Origin: Solibacillus sp. FSL H8-0538 | Lineage (GTDB): Bacteria > Bacillota > Bacilli > Bacillales_A > Planococcaceae | Direction: 5' to 3' | Assembly (NCBI RefSeq): GCF_038003525.1 | Contig: NZ_JBBOPI010000001.1 | Location: 1,231,001 to 1,295,000, forward strand | DNA length: 64,000 bases | In this document: positions 45,262 to 55,752 of the stretch, piece by piece | How positions within the stretch are numbered: position 1 is the stretch's first letter | Layout: each line of letters starts with the position of its first letter | Made by a program: the position numbers and the translations under genes | The notes under the pieces: generated by a model | Databases searched by the model: none | What the model was told of the DNA's origin: nothing | What the model saw: the letters and a program-made list of their open reading frames with translations, nothing else

Positions 45262-45624
45262 ATGCTAAATGAAATTCAATCACTGATCCACAGACAAATC
45301 ATCTTAAACCTAACTATCCGCACATTCGAGCATGAACGTAACCAGTTGACTACATTTAAAATGCAACGAGCTTTTGCAACATGGTTTGATGTAAAAATAA
45401 AAGAGTTGCAGCAAGACTTAATAACAACGAAATCGGAACTCGGTAAGCTCGGAGTTAAAATTCAATCGGATAGAGTGGATGGAGAAGTCACAGAATATGC
45501 AGTGTTGGTAAGAGGTAATGCAGACACAAGAAGGTATATGAATGTAGCTCTACGAAATTGGGTCGAAGAAGAAACAAATCGATTGTTAGGTATGCCTTAT
45601 CACACGCCAGAGGATAGAAAATAA
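45262..45624 (+). CDS. Hypothetical phage protein
   Basis: A 120-residue charged helical protein (KIKELQQDLITTKSELGKLG). ATGGAGG upstream of ATG. Not recognised; outside the lysis operon. Confidence 0.55.
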   Translation: MLNEIQSLIHRQIILNLTIRTFEHERNQLTTFKMQRAFATWFDVKIKELQQDLITTKSELGKLGVKIQSDRVDGEVTEYAVLVRGNADTRRYMNVALRNWVEEETNRLLGMPYHTPEDRK

Positions 45625-45636
45625 CCGCTTAATCCA

Positions 45637-45870
45637 TTACTTTGGATAGCGGTCTTTTTTTTGTTTAAAATCAATTAATTCCCTAATATCATCGATTTCT
45701 AATGCATCGGCGATTTTGCATAGTGAAACTTTAGGGACGTGAACTACTTTGTTGTTTACCAATTCAGAAATAGTCCTATTCGATAATTTCGTTAATGCAG
45801 CAAGATCCTTTTGTTCCATTCCTCTATCCTTTAATATCCCCTTCAACTTGATTTCGATTTCTCGCCCCAT
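45637..45870 (-). CDS. Small XRE-family regulator
   Basis: A 77-residue protein with helix-turn-helix QKDLAALTKLSNRTISELVN and ALEIDDIRELIDF. It is read leftward, opposite to its neighbours, and diverges from the FtsK-like operon, which it may control. Confidence 0.8.
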   Translation of the reverse strand: MGREIEIKLKGILKDRGMEQKDLAALTKLSNRTISELVNNKVVHVPKVSLCKIADALEIDDIRELIDFKQKKDRYPK

Positions 45871-46111
45871 TTCATCACTCCATAAATTTACTCAATTACG
45901 ATTGTCATAATTTACGAATTTCGGAAATACAATACTACCAGATGCAATACCTCATCATATACCTCATTTAATGCTACCTTAGTATTCGACTTGGTAGTGC
46001 CAAAACCCTTTATTCCCAATACTCCAAAATCAACTTTGATATGCTTGATTGCCGTAACTCTTACTATGTAAGAGAACCAGTGGCGCAACCTCAAACGAAA
46101 GGAGATGCAAA

Positions 46112-47413
46112 TTGCTGTTCGAAATTTTTACGACAACTTTTTTGGGTGGAATTGCCATTAAAGCATTTCTTGAAAAGAAGGGACTAAATGTAAATGACAG
46201 CGGGAAAATTCAGCGAATTATTTCTTTGTCTGGATTAAATGTAAAGGACGGAAAAGATACGTTGACTACACAGTTAATAAAAAAGAAATCATACGACTGG
46301 GGAATGGAATACAAATACCGAATTCCGCTTGGTCGTAGCTTTGATGATTACCTAAATAAATTTAAAGTATTGGAGGACGGATTAAATAACAGACGTCAAC
46401 ACATCACTTTTGAGGACTTGAAAAAGTTACAAATTGATTCGAACTTGATCAACAATCTTCAACAACTGTGGAAGACAAAACTGACCGAGAGAAAAGAAAT
46501 TGAATTAGATTTCGATGGGTTATTAATAGTAAAAGTTTACAACGAGCCCATGCCCAAACAAGTAGAATTTAAAGCCGGGGGAAATTGGTGTATACCAGTG
46601 GGTGTTACACGTGATAAAAACGCGTTTAGATATCACGACTTCGAAAAAATACCGCACTTGGTCTTAGGCGGCGCTACTCGGTATGGTAAAAGTAATTTTA
46701 TCAATTCAATGATCACGAGTTTAATACAGAGCAATCCAGAGCAAGTACATTTATTCCTTATCGATTTAAAAGGTGGAGTTGAATTATGCGATTACGAGAA
46801 CATTAAACAGACCGTATCAATTGCTTACGAACCCGAAGAAGCTTTAACTACACTGCAATTAGCTTACGAACGAATGCGGGCCATTCAAAATCAGTTACGA
46901 ATGATGGGTAAAAAGAATGTGCAGCAAGCAAATATAAAAGAACGTTATTTTATTATCATTGATGAGGTAGGTGAATTAAATCCTGCTGAAGCCGTGACTA
47001 GAGATGAAAAGAAATTAAAAGAAGAATGCCAAAAACTCATGAGCCAAATTGCTCGATTAGGAGCTGGACTTGGATTCCGTCAGATACTCGCTACTCAATA
47101 CCCAACAGGTGATGTTATTCCTCGTCAATGTAAACAAAATAGTGATGCAAAACTATCGTTTCGTGTTCAATCCGCTACCGCTTCAAGGGTTGTACTAGAT
47201 GAGACAGGTGCCGAACTCCTTCCGCAAATAAAAGGTAGAGCTATCTATCAGACCGCAGACAAACGCGAAATTCTTCAAACTCCACTCATTACTCCAGAAA
47301 CCATCCACAACACAATTACTCCTTACATCAAAAAGAAGGAGGAAATCAAAATTGTCAAAGAAACAGTTGAGCCATCGGGACGAGCAGATACTGTTACTTT
47401 TGAAGAAGTTTGA
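46112..47413 (+). CDS. FtsK/SpoIIIE-type DNA translocase
   Basis: A 433-residue ATPase. Walker A is LGGATRYGKSNFINSM (about 187-202) and Walker B YFIIIDEVGEL; FRQILATQYPTGDVIPRQCK matches the FtsK C-terminal motif. No N-terminal membrane bundle and no gamma domain. TTG start with AAAGGAGA. Overlaps the next gene by 62 bp. Related proteins occur in plasmids, ICEs and Bacillus prophages and pump DNA; the role here is unknown. Confidence 0.87.
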   Translation: MLFEIFTTTFLGGIAIKAFLEKKGLNVNDSGKIQRIISLSGLNVKDGKDTLTTQLIKKKSYDWGMEYKYRIPLGRSFDDYLNKFKVLEDGLNNRRQHITFEDLKKLQIDSNLINNLQQLWKTKLTERKEIELDFDGLLIVKVYNEPMPKQVEFKAGGNWCIPVGVTRDKNAFRYHDFEKIPHLVLGGATRYGKSNFINSMITSLIQSNPEQVHLFLIDLKGGVELCDYENIKQTVSIAYEPEEALTTLQLAYERMRAIQNQLRMMGKKNVQQANIKERYFIIIDEVGELNPAEAVTRDEKKLKEECQKLMSQIARLGAGLGFRQILATQYPTGDVIPRQCKQNSDAKLSFRVQSATASRVVLDETGAELLPQIKGRAIYQTADKREILQTPLITPETIHNTITPYIKKKEEIKIVKETVEPSGRADTVTFEEV

Positions 47414-47954
47414 TTTTATGACACGCGATCAACTCAATCATTATTTTGAGTTAGGGAAAGTGCGTAATGCCAATAGAGTCCTCCGCGATTTGTCGGATTA
47501 TATAGCATGTATGCGCGAGGGATACCAGAGTATTTACTACTTAAGTAAGTTAGGTAGGGGCTATGTTGAGTGCACTAAGATTCGCAAGAAAGGCGGCCAT
47601 GTCCAACACACCGTTTTGCGGAATGAGTTTTGGTTGTTTTCGAATTGTCCACCGGATTGGCGGAATGAAGTTAAAATATCTGATGGAAAAACGCATGTCG
47701 TCACAGACGCGATGTATACAAAGAGTTTGCAACATCATTTTTTAGAAGTTGACCGATTGCAACCTATGAAAGAAAATCGGGCTAAAATCGCGCGATATGA
47801 AGAATTAGCTAGTAACGGTTTAATCGAGGCAAAGCTAGGTTATTTTCCTACAATCGTTTGGCTGACGACTACAGAATTGCGAAGGCAACAGTTAAAAGAA
47901 CTTTGTGGAGAGCTACGTGTCGTAAAGGTATATACACTCGACGATATAAAATGA
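47352..47954 (+). CDS. Replication-relaxation family protein
   Basis: A 200-residue protein with the winged helix of the family (SHRDEQILLLLKKFDFMTRD; YFELGKVRNANRVLRDL) and a nuclease-like or protein-binding C-terminus. TTG 47352 with AAGGAGG. Usually encoded beside FtsK-like genes on plasmids and some phages. Confidence 0.78.
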   Translation: MSKKQLSHRDEQILLLLKKFDFMTRDQLNHYFELGKVRNANRVLRDLSDYIACMREGYQSIYYLSKLGRGYVECTKIRKKGGHVQHTVLRNEFWLFSNCPPDWRNEVKISDGKTHVVTDAMYTKSLQHHFLEVDRLQPMKENRAKIARYEELASNGLIEAKLGYFPTIVWLTTTELRRQQLKELCGELRVVKVYTLDDIK

Positions 47955-47967
47955 AGGAGGAAACGAT

Positions 47968-48501
47968 GTGTTTGGTAAGAAGTTGAAAGTTGAGGTAGTG
48001 CCAGCTACTGAATATACAGACTTCTCGGACCGTTTGAAAGAGGAAGGTAATAAATACGCAACCAAGAGAACAATGGTTGTTGCTGCATCAATTCCATTAC
48101 TAGCAAGCGTTCCGTATATTATAAATCGCTTTACAACAACTACTACAATTGCCCCAGTCATGACACCTCCAACAGTTACAGAACCTGCTTTGAACGTTTT
48201 CTCACAAGCGCCTGAATTAATACCCGTAACTATGTCGACGCCTATTCCGTCCAACACTGGACTCATTGCAGATAAATCGCTTGATATTTTAGCACACGCA
48301 TTGGATCCATTAATTCAAATTTTAGTAGCGATTAGTTTTCCGATAGCTAGTGTTATTATGGTGGGTGCTTGCTTCTTCTTTATGTTTGGGAATTCCGAAA
48401 AAGCATGGGATATGATAATGAAAGCAGGATTAGGATATGTACTCATTCAACTATCACCATTATTTTTTGACATTCTACGTGAAGTTGGTAAAACGATTTA
48501 A
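47968..48501 (+). CDS. Membrane protein of the FtsK operon
   Basis: A 177-residue protein with one hydrophobic stretch near residue 40 (TMVVAASIPLLASVPYI), a Thr/Pro-rich linker and two C-terminal membrane helices (ILVAISFPIASVIMVGACFF; AGLGYVLIQLSPLFFDIL). The C-terminus recalls VirB2/TrbC-like small membrane proteins, but weakly. GTG start with GGAGG. Confidence 0.65.
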   Translation: MFGKKLKVEVVPATEYTDFSDRLKEEGNKYATKRTMVVAASIPLLASVPYIINRFTTTTTIAPVMTPPTVTEPALNVFSQAPELIPVTMSTPIPSNTGLIADKSLDILAHALDPLIQILVAISFPIASVIMVGACFFFMFGNSEKAWDMIMKAGLGYVLIQLSPLFFDILREVGKTI

Positions 48502-48502
48502 T

Positions 48503-48541
48503 GAAAAAAGCCCAACCACACAATTGTGGAGGGCTTTTTGG
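48503..48541. terminator. Bidirectional terminator
   Basis: AAAAAAGCCC with GGGCTTTTT around an inner CCACA/TGTGG stem, between two convergent genes. Confidence 0.85.
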
Positions 48542-49231
48542 TTATTTTAAGTTATCGATAGCGTATTGCGCTTCTGCAGGAGTGAATTTTTCCCCATATT
48601 CAGAAATTAATTGGTCATAAATAGCTGAATCTGACATATCCATAGTTTCTGCATATGACTCCGCTTTTTTTAATGCATTTTCTTTCCAATCAAATTTAAT
48701 ATTATCGATAGCATATTGAGCAGCTTCCTTAGGGAAATTCTCTCCATATTCCGATACTAATTGCTCATAAATACCTACCTTTGACATATTCATAGTCTTC
48801 GCATATGATTCTGCTTTTTTTAATGCAGACTTATATTCTCTTGGGACACTTTCTTCTTTTGCTTTTTCTTCCGCTTTAGCTTTAGCCTCTTCTTCCTCTT
48901 TTGCTTTTTGTTCAGCTACTATTTTTTCTTCGGCTTCTTTAGCTTCACGTGCAGCCTTTTCTTCCTCAGTTTCTTCAACTACGACTTTCTCAGTTTTGGC
49001 TGCTTCTACTTCTGCTACAGTATTATCCTCTTCTGCCTTTTCAACAGAATCAGTTGTAACACCAAATCCCACGAAAGAAATGATTAATGCAAGTACTGAT
49101 CCACCTGTATACTTCAACATTTTCTTACCCTTTAAAGCATCCTTTTTACCAAAACTAATTAACGATAGGACGCCAAAACCAACCAAAGCTAGTACACTCA
49201 ATAAAAAAACAATTAGAAATAAATTATCCAT
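48542..49231 (-). CDS. Ltp-like membrane-anchored protein, candidate superinfection exclusion factor
   Basis: A 229-residue protein. Two N-terminal membrane segments (LFLIVFLLSVLALVGFGVL and SVLALIISFVGFGV), a long Glu/Lys/Ala coiled coil (about 65-130), then two repeats of about 48 residues, each ALKKAESYA..M.MS...IY.QL.SEYGE.F...AAQYAIDN. The repeat is the PF07553 (Ltp, host cell surface-exposed lipoprotein) type. Ltp of phage TP-J34 blocks DNA entry of other phages. Here a membrane helix replaces the lipobox. Leftward, next to attR, and so positioned for expression in the lysogen. Confidence 0.82.
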   Translation of the reverse strand: MDNLFLIVFLLSVLALVGFGVLSLISFGKKDALKGKKMLKYTGGSVLALIISFVGFGVTTDSVEKAEEDNTVAEVEAAKTEKVVVEETEEEKAAREAKEAEEKIVAEQKAKEEEEAKAKAEEKAKEESVPREYKSALKKAESYAKTMNMSKVGIYEQLVSEYGENFPKEAAQYAIDNIKFDWKENALKKAESYAETMDMSDSAIYDQLISEYGEKFTPAEAQYAIDNLK

Positions 49232-49550
49232 AATTACCACCATCCTTCTAGTATATGATAATGGATAATTTAACCATTTGTATACACCCAAAAACAATAA
49301 CTGTACTTTATGCTTGTTTAGTATCCTATAATATCACTGCATATTTACGAGAACGACAGTATGCATAACGTATGCATAGGGCACTCAAATATGATTGTCC
49401 ACAAATCCAAAAGTCAATTGTCCACAAACTGCCCACATACTCATAATTTATCATGGTGTTTTATGTGGAATACAATTGGTAAAAACCTTTAATATCAACG
49501 TTTATGGTATACCATAACTTAACCTATTATATAGGTACAGAATCCGTACA
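49232..49550. promoter_or_regulatory. Phage right end with integrase arm sites
   Basis: No gene. Two TGTCCACAA sites (49396-49404, 49419-49427) and one TGCCCACAT (49430-49438) on the + strand mirror those beside attL. The promoter of the Ltp-like gene should also be here. Confidence 0.6.
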
Positions 49551-49594
49551 ACTGTACACCCATGGGAACGGGAGCAATATATGAAGATGTATTA
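49551..49594 (+). other. attR: second copy of the glnA 3'-end core
   Basis: Identical 44 bp to attL; in the same reading frame it still encodes the last 14 GlnA residues but ends TAG, not TAA. Left of it lies phage DNA, right of it the original glnA terminator. Confidence 0.93.
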
Positions 49595-49603
49595 GTAAAG
49601 TAA

Positions 49604-49642
49604 AAAGAAGCTGAACGATTACATGCGTTCAGCTTCTTTCTT
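49604..49642. terminator. Original glnA/alsT bidirectional terminator
   Basis: AAAGAAGCTGAACG (49604-49617) pairs with CGTTCAGCTTCTTT (49626-49639). Now cut off from glnA by the prophage; still serves alsT. Confidence 0.85.
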
Positions 49643-51054
49643 TAGTTCTGTCGGTTGCGTTCCCAACAATCAACTTCTCCGATATCACCAACGTCATCCG
49701 AATAGAAAACAGGTTCCTTGCCAGCTTTCTTTTGAACCATATAGTTGTCCAATACTTTTTTCGCAATTTTCCAAAGCATTAAAATCGCGACTAAGTTAAT
49801 AAGCGCCATAAATGCCATGAATACATCTGCTAAATCCCAAACTAATTGCACTTTTGCTATAGAGCCAAAGAATACAAATGCCACAACTAATAGGCGGTAA
49901 ATATTAAGTGCTGTTTTTGATTGTTTAATAAATTCAATATTTGTTTCACCATAATAGTAGTTTCCGATAACTGAACTAAACGCAAACATGAAAATGATGA
50001 CTGCGAGTAACGCACCAGCCCAGCTACCAAGATGTTCTGTTAGTGAAGCTTGTGTTAAGTTAATTGATTGGGCATCTGCTTGTAAATATGCATCACTTAA
50101 TAAAACAATCATCGCAGTTGATGTACAAATTATTAAGGTATCGATAAATACACCTAATGTTTGAATTAAACCTTGTTTTACTGGGTGAGAAACATCTGCT
50201 GTTGCGGCTGCATTTGGTACAGAACCCATACCGGCCTCGTTTGAAAAAAGTCCGCGTTTAATCCCATTCATAATCGCTGCACCAATCATCCCTGCAAACG
50301 CTTCTTCAACACCAAAAGCTGATTTAAAAATTAATAAAAATAAACTTGGTAACTCACTAATGTTCATCATCATAATAACTAAAGCTAATCCAATATAAAC
50401 GATGGCCATGATAGGAACTAAATAGGTTGTTATGCTAACGATCCGTTTTAAACCACCAAAAATAATGAGCCCGGTAAGCACAGATAAAATTAAGCCCATG
50501 ATAACTCGAGAAGTGCCAAAGCTATTACTAAAGGCGATTGCAATTGTATTTGCTTGTACGGAGTTAAAGACAAAACCATAACAAAGCGTAATGGCTATGG
50601 CAAAAGCAATGCCCATCCACCGCTTATTAAGCCCTTTTTGCATATAGTACGCAGGGCCACCACGGAATACTTCTCCATCCCGTATTTTATAGACTTGCGC
50701 AAGTGTGCTTTCTATGAAGGAAGAAGCTGCACCGATGAGAGCAATTAGCCACATCCAGAAGATCGCACCAGGACCTCCAAGTGCAATAGCTGTTGCAACA
50801 CCAGCAACGTTTCCTGTTCCGATACGTGACGCAGCACTGATCGTGAATGCTTGGAATGAAGAAATTCCTTTTTTGCCGTTTTTTCCGATAGGCGCTTTTT
50901 CTGTTATAACACGAAACATTTCTGGTAATAAACGGAACTGTATGAATTTTGTACGAATTGTAAAAAATAGACCAATCCCGATGAGCATGTAAATCATTAA
51001 ATATGAATAAAGGAAATTATTTAATTGTGCTACAAAGTTTTCGATAACTGCCAT
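49642..51054 (-). CDS. alsT: Sodium:amino acid symporter AlsT (alanine/glutamine)
   Basis: A 470-residue AGCS-family transporter with about eleven membrane segments. Signatures: FQAFTISAASRIGTGNVAGV, GGPGAIFWMW, VFRGGPAYYMQKGL and GLFSNEAGMGSVPNAAATAD. B. subtilis AlsT imports glutamine. Before phage insertion it was the convergent neighbour of glnA, which fits a link to glutamine. Ribosome site GGAGG upstream of ATG 51054. Confidence 0.92.
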   Translation of the reverse strand: MAVIENFVAQLNNFLYSYLMIYMLIGIGLFFTIRTKFIQFRLLPEMFRVITEKAPIGKNGKKGISSFQAFTISAASRIGTGNVAGVATAIALGGPGAIFWMWLIALIGAASSFIESTLAQVYKIRDGEVFRGGPAYYMQKGLNKRWMGIAFAIAITLCYGFVFNSVQANTIAIAFSNSFGTSRVIMGLILSVLTGLIIFGGLKRIVSITTYLVPIMAIVYIGLALVIMMMNISELPSLFLLIFKSAFGVEEAFAGMIGAAIMNGIKRGLFSNEAGMGSVPNAAATADVSHPVKQGLIQTLGVFIDTLIICTSTAMIVLLSDAYLQADAQSINLTQASLTEHLGSWAGALLAVIIFMFAFSSVIGNYYYGETNIEFIKQSKTALNIYRLLVVAFVFFGSIAKVQLVWDLADVFMAFMALINLVAILMLWKIAKKVLDNYMVQKKAGKEPVFYSDDVGDIGEVDCWERNRQN

Positions 51055-51294
51055 TGTATACCTCCTTAATTTTTAGTTAATTGACATTCGTATACTATAT
51101 CAAAATAGTAAGTGTTTTTTCTACAAAATAAGAAAAATGACAAAATAATGTCCGGAAATACATAATTAATTCTAAAAAAGCATAAATTTACTGAAATCTG
51201 GACTGTGGATAGTATTGTTTCCTGATTTTACTTTTCTATAGCTGTCTGAAAATATGCTTGTATTGATCTGCATTTGAGAGTAGTAAACTGAACG

Positions 51295-51345
51295 AAAAAA
51301 ACGCATCTGACTCCATAATATGGAGAAACAGATGCGTTTTTCATT
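51295..51345. terminator. Hairpin in the alsT-fabI gap
   Basis: AAAAAACGCATCTG (51295-51308) pairs with CAGATGCGTTTTT (51329-51341), with an inner CTCCATA/TATGGAG stem, and is followed by T runs. It stands alone in the gap. Confidence 0.7.
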
Positions 51346-51361
51346 TTTTTAGGAGATAAGA

Positions 51362-51560
51362 AGGCTCTACACTAAAATCTGTACTTGACAGCACATTCCA
51401 CTCCAGGCGGACGCTTTCCGCGGGCGTGGCTTGAGCCTCCTCCTCCGCTTCGCTTCGTGCGGGGTCTCAAGGCTCACGCTTTTCCCGCAGGAGTCGCCGC
51501 CTTCCGTTCCATGTGCCTATAAAGTAGTACACTTTCTTTTAAAGTAAAGCACATGTTTTA
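51362..51560 (+). repeat. Dispersed intergenic repeat, full-length copy
   Basis: A 199-bp GC-rich element with GCACATTCCACTCCAGGCGG and CCGCAGGAGTCGCCGCC, a widespread Bacillaceae intergenic repeat type. It contains no ORF. A shortened copy in the opposite orientation lies in the prophage at 22163-22275. Confidence 0.85.
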
Positions 51561-51570
51561 GTAAAGACCC

Positions 51571-51651
51571 GATAAGAAAGTATAACTTTCATATCGACAT
51601 AAGTAAGGACATCATCTCGCCCTATATTGGGCGAGATGTGTCTTTCTAATG
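51571..51651 (+). repeat. 81-bp structured repeat, copy A
   Basis: About 90 percent identical to 60185-60265. It contains two inverted repeats: GATAAGAAAGT/ACTTTCATATC and CATCTCGCCC/GGGCGAGATG. It begins 10 bp after the 199-bp repeat. Confidence 0.85.
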
Positions 51652-51715
51652 CAAGTGCATCATATATCTTCTACAATTTTCGTTAAATGCTGTATGGGCT
51701 GTTAACGAGAGCAGT

Positions 51716-52492
51716 TTACCCCATAATATTATAGCCACAGTCGATATAAATCGTTTCGCCTGTAACACCGCGTGATAGCTGACTTAGCATCACAAGCGTC
51801 ATGTCTGCAACTTCTTCTTGATTTGTGTTGCGTTTTAGTGGGGCAGTGTCTTCAATTTTGTGTAAAATTTGGTTGAAGCTTGGTATGCCTTTTGCAGCAA
51901 GTGTACGAATTGCACCAGCTGAAAGGGCATTGACACGAATATTGTCTGCACCTAAATCGGCAGCAAGGTAGCGCATAGAAGCTTCTAATGCAGCTTTTGC
52001 TACGCCCATTACGTTATAGCCATCAAGAACGCGTTCAGCACCTAAATAACTCATTGTGACAATCGAGCCACCCTCAGTCATATAAGGTTTTGCCGCTTTA
52101 CTTACTGCGATTAATGAGTATGAGCTCGTGTCCTGTGCAAATGCGTAGCCGTCACGTGTCGTCTCAACAAAGCGGTTTTTTAAGTCTTCTGCATTGGCGA
52201 AGGCTAAAGAATGGACAACCCCGTGAATGACCCCGTATTTTTCACCGATTTCTGTGAACGCTTTTGCAATGCTCTCATCGCTATTAACGTCACATTCAAC
52301 GACTGCTGTATTATGGTCTGGGTAATTAGCCAGCACTTTATCAATTTTTCCTTTTGAGCGTTCCTTACGATAAGTGAAAATAACATTAGCCCCAACTTCT
52401 AGCAACTTTTTGGCAATGCCCCAAGCGATACTGCGTTCATTTGCTACGCCCATCACGACGATATTTTTATTTGTTAATTGTAATAAATCCAT
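51716..52492 (-). CDS. fabI: Enoyl-ACP reductase FabI
   Basis: A 258-residue NADH/NADPH-dependent short-chain dehydrogenase-type enzyme for the last step of fatty acid elongation. Cofactor site GVANERSIAWGIAK, SYLGAERVLDGYNVMGVAKA with the catalytic Tyr-x6-Lys, and a C-terminal GETIYIDCGYNIMG. A FapR box lies just upstream. Confidence 0.96.
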   Translation of the reverse strand: MDLLQLTNKNIVVMGVANERSIAWGIAKKLLEVGANVIFTYRKERSKGKIDKVLANYPDHNTAVVECDVNSDESIAKAFTEIGEKYGVIHGVVHSLAFANAEDLKNRFVETTRDGYAFAQDTSSYSLIAVSKAAKPYMTEGGSIVTMSYLGAERVLDGYNVMGVAKAALEASMRYLAADLGADNIRVNALSAGAIRTLAAKGIPSFNQILHKIEDTAPLKRNTNQEEVADMTLVMLSQLSRGVTGETIYIDCGYNIMG

Positions 52493-52520
52493 ATTTTACA
52501 CCCCTTATAAATACTAGTTA

Positions 52521-52537
52521 TTAGTACCAACTACTAA
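52521..52537. promoter_or_regulatory. FapR operator upstream of fabI
   Basis: TTAGTACCAACTACTAA matches the FapR consensus TTAGTACC-N-TACTAA type palindrome, about 30 bp upstream of the fabI start. FapR represses fatty acid genes and is released by malonyl-CoA. Confidence 0.8.
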
Positions 52538-52632
52538 AACTCACTATAACATTATGAAAAGTGTTAATCAATACTTAATTGTTGACAGCTACTATGTAAA
52601 AAATACATGGAGCAAGCTAACCTTGTGCCAAT

Positions 52633-52711
52633 CTCTAAGTTAGAGGTAGCTTCGATTCCTCGGGGAGGCAAAGAGCGTCTTCGCTTGTCGGGGCTAAGCA
52701 TGGGTCTTAGC
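52633..52711. other. Cluster of four small hairpins, possible structured repeat
   Basis: Perfect stems in series: CTCTA/TAGAG (52633-52645), CCTC/GAGG (52658-52668), AGCG/CGCT (52674-52685) and GCTAAG/CTTAGC (52693-52711). Within a 300-bp gap lacking a credible gene. Its false ORF resembles those derived from Bacillus intergenic repeats. Confidence 0.4.
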
Positions 52712-52779
52712 GCTTTTGTTATTCCTCATTCGTTTTTCTGTATGGCATGGGACAGTTACACTTTCTTATTCATTAAAAT

Positions 52780-52832
52780 AAAAGGCTGGACCAAATTCGA
52801 GCGAAAGTCGAATTTTGGTGCAGCCTTTTCAT
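52780..52832 (-). terminator. Terminator after fer
   Basis: AAAAGGCTG pairs with CAGCCTTTT, with inner CCAAATTCG/CGAATTTTGG arms. Confidence 0.75.
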
Positions 52833-52838
52833 GTAGTA

Positions 52839-54225
<1,387 letters not shown>

Positions 54226-54226
<1 letters not shown>

Positions 54227-55671
54227 TGGAGCTTGAACAACTATTGCAAAAACATTTTGGTTACACAACGTTTCGCCCGGGACAAAAGGAAGTCATTGAA
54301 CAATTAATGGCGGGTAAAGATGTTGTCGCCTTACTACCAACCGGGATGGGCAAATCGCTGTGCTATCAGCTACCTGGTTACATTTTTAATAAACCCGTTC
54401 TTATTGTTTCACCGTTACTATCTCTTATGCAGGATCAAGTTGACCAAATGAAGCAATTTGGTGAGAAGCGAGTTGTGGCATTAAATTCCTTTTTAACACC
54501 CGAGCAAAAGCGCTATGCACTCCACTTTTTACATGAGTACCGCTTTATTTTTACATCACCTGAAATGCTCCTACAACCACAAGTAAAGGAGCGTCTGGCA
54601 CAAATTGATCTGTCACTTATTGTAGCAGATGAGGCACATTGCATTTCGCAATGGGGCTTTGATTTTAGGCCGGATTATTTACGCATTGGTGAGACAATAG
54701 ATGCATCAAATCGACCGCCTCTACTTGCGCTTTCAGCAACGGCGACAACGACGGTTTTAAAAGATATAGAACAGTATTTAAAAATGAGCGAACCGTATCA
54801 GTTTATTCATGATGTGGACCGTCCGAATATTCATTTAGCAAAAAAGTTTTTTCAACATAAAGAAGACAAGCTAGACTGGATGATTGAACATGTCAAAAAG
54901 ACTGAGGGGCCAGGTATTATTTACACGCAGTCTCGCGCAAAAACCGAGAATATAAGTTTAATGTTGTTAGAGCAAGGAATTGCGGCTGCAGCTTATCATG
55001 CGGGGAAAGATGCACAGGACCGACAATTTATTCAACAACAGTTTATTGCGGGGGATTTGGACTGGATCATTGCGACGAATGCATTTGGTATGGGCGTGCA
55101 TAAAAATAATATTCGTCAAGTTATTCATGAATCGATGCCGGCCACCGTAGCGAACTATATGCAGGAAATTGGACGAGCGGGTCGTGATGGCAAGGATTCA
55201 CTTGTCTTTCTGTTATATGCAGATGGGGATGAGCAGTTTGCAAAGTTTATTGTGACGGATGATTTACCGAAGGCAGCGCATGCACACAGCTATGCAGATA
55301 TGCGTGCAAGAAGGGAAAATCCGGTGAATATGATAAATGCGGGCGAAATATCTGAAACGGCCTTTCGTGTTCTTCATTATTGGATGCAACAAGAAACATT
55401 AGAAGAAGTAAAATCACGCTTACTGTCAATGGAAATCAAAAAATATGAGGCGGTAAAAGCAATGATGAAAATAATCGAAACAGAAGGCTGTATGCGAGCA
55501 CTTTTAGTTGAGCATTTTGGTCAAATACTAGCATATACTCCTGACAACTGCTGTTCCGGCTGTGGCATGGACTATGATCGGCTCCTTCGAACAAGACAAC
55601 AAGTACAAGCACCAGTAACAACGATTTCCTGGCAGACGCGCTTACGACAATTGTTAATTCAAGACGTCTGA
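54226..55671 (+). CDS. recS: RecQ-family DNA helicase RecS
   Basis: A 481-residue 3'-5' helicase. Motif 0 and I (FRPGQKEVIEQL; LLPTGMGKSLCYQL), DEAH box (ADEAHCISQWGFDFRPDY), LSATATTT, motif VI (QEIGRAGRDG) and a truncated C-terminus with CCSGCGMDY. No HRDC domain, as for the short RecS type. GTG start inside the ypbB stop. Confidence 0.93.
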
Positions 55672-55752
55672 ATTATCGACGAAACGTTTACTTTTTTGTG
55701 GAAATTCGTCATAATATACAGTATAGATAGCGAAAGTCGGAGGGTTGCTGGA

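Noticed and set aside
45912-46094. 60-codon leftward ORF upstream of the FtsK-like gene
   Set aside because: No ribosome site and no recognisable pattern; the stretch more likely holds the divergent promoters of the XRE and FtsK genes.
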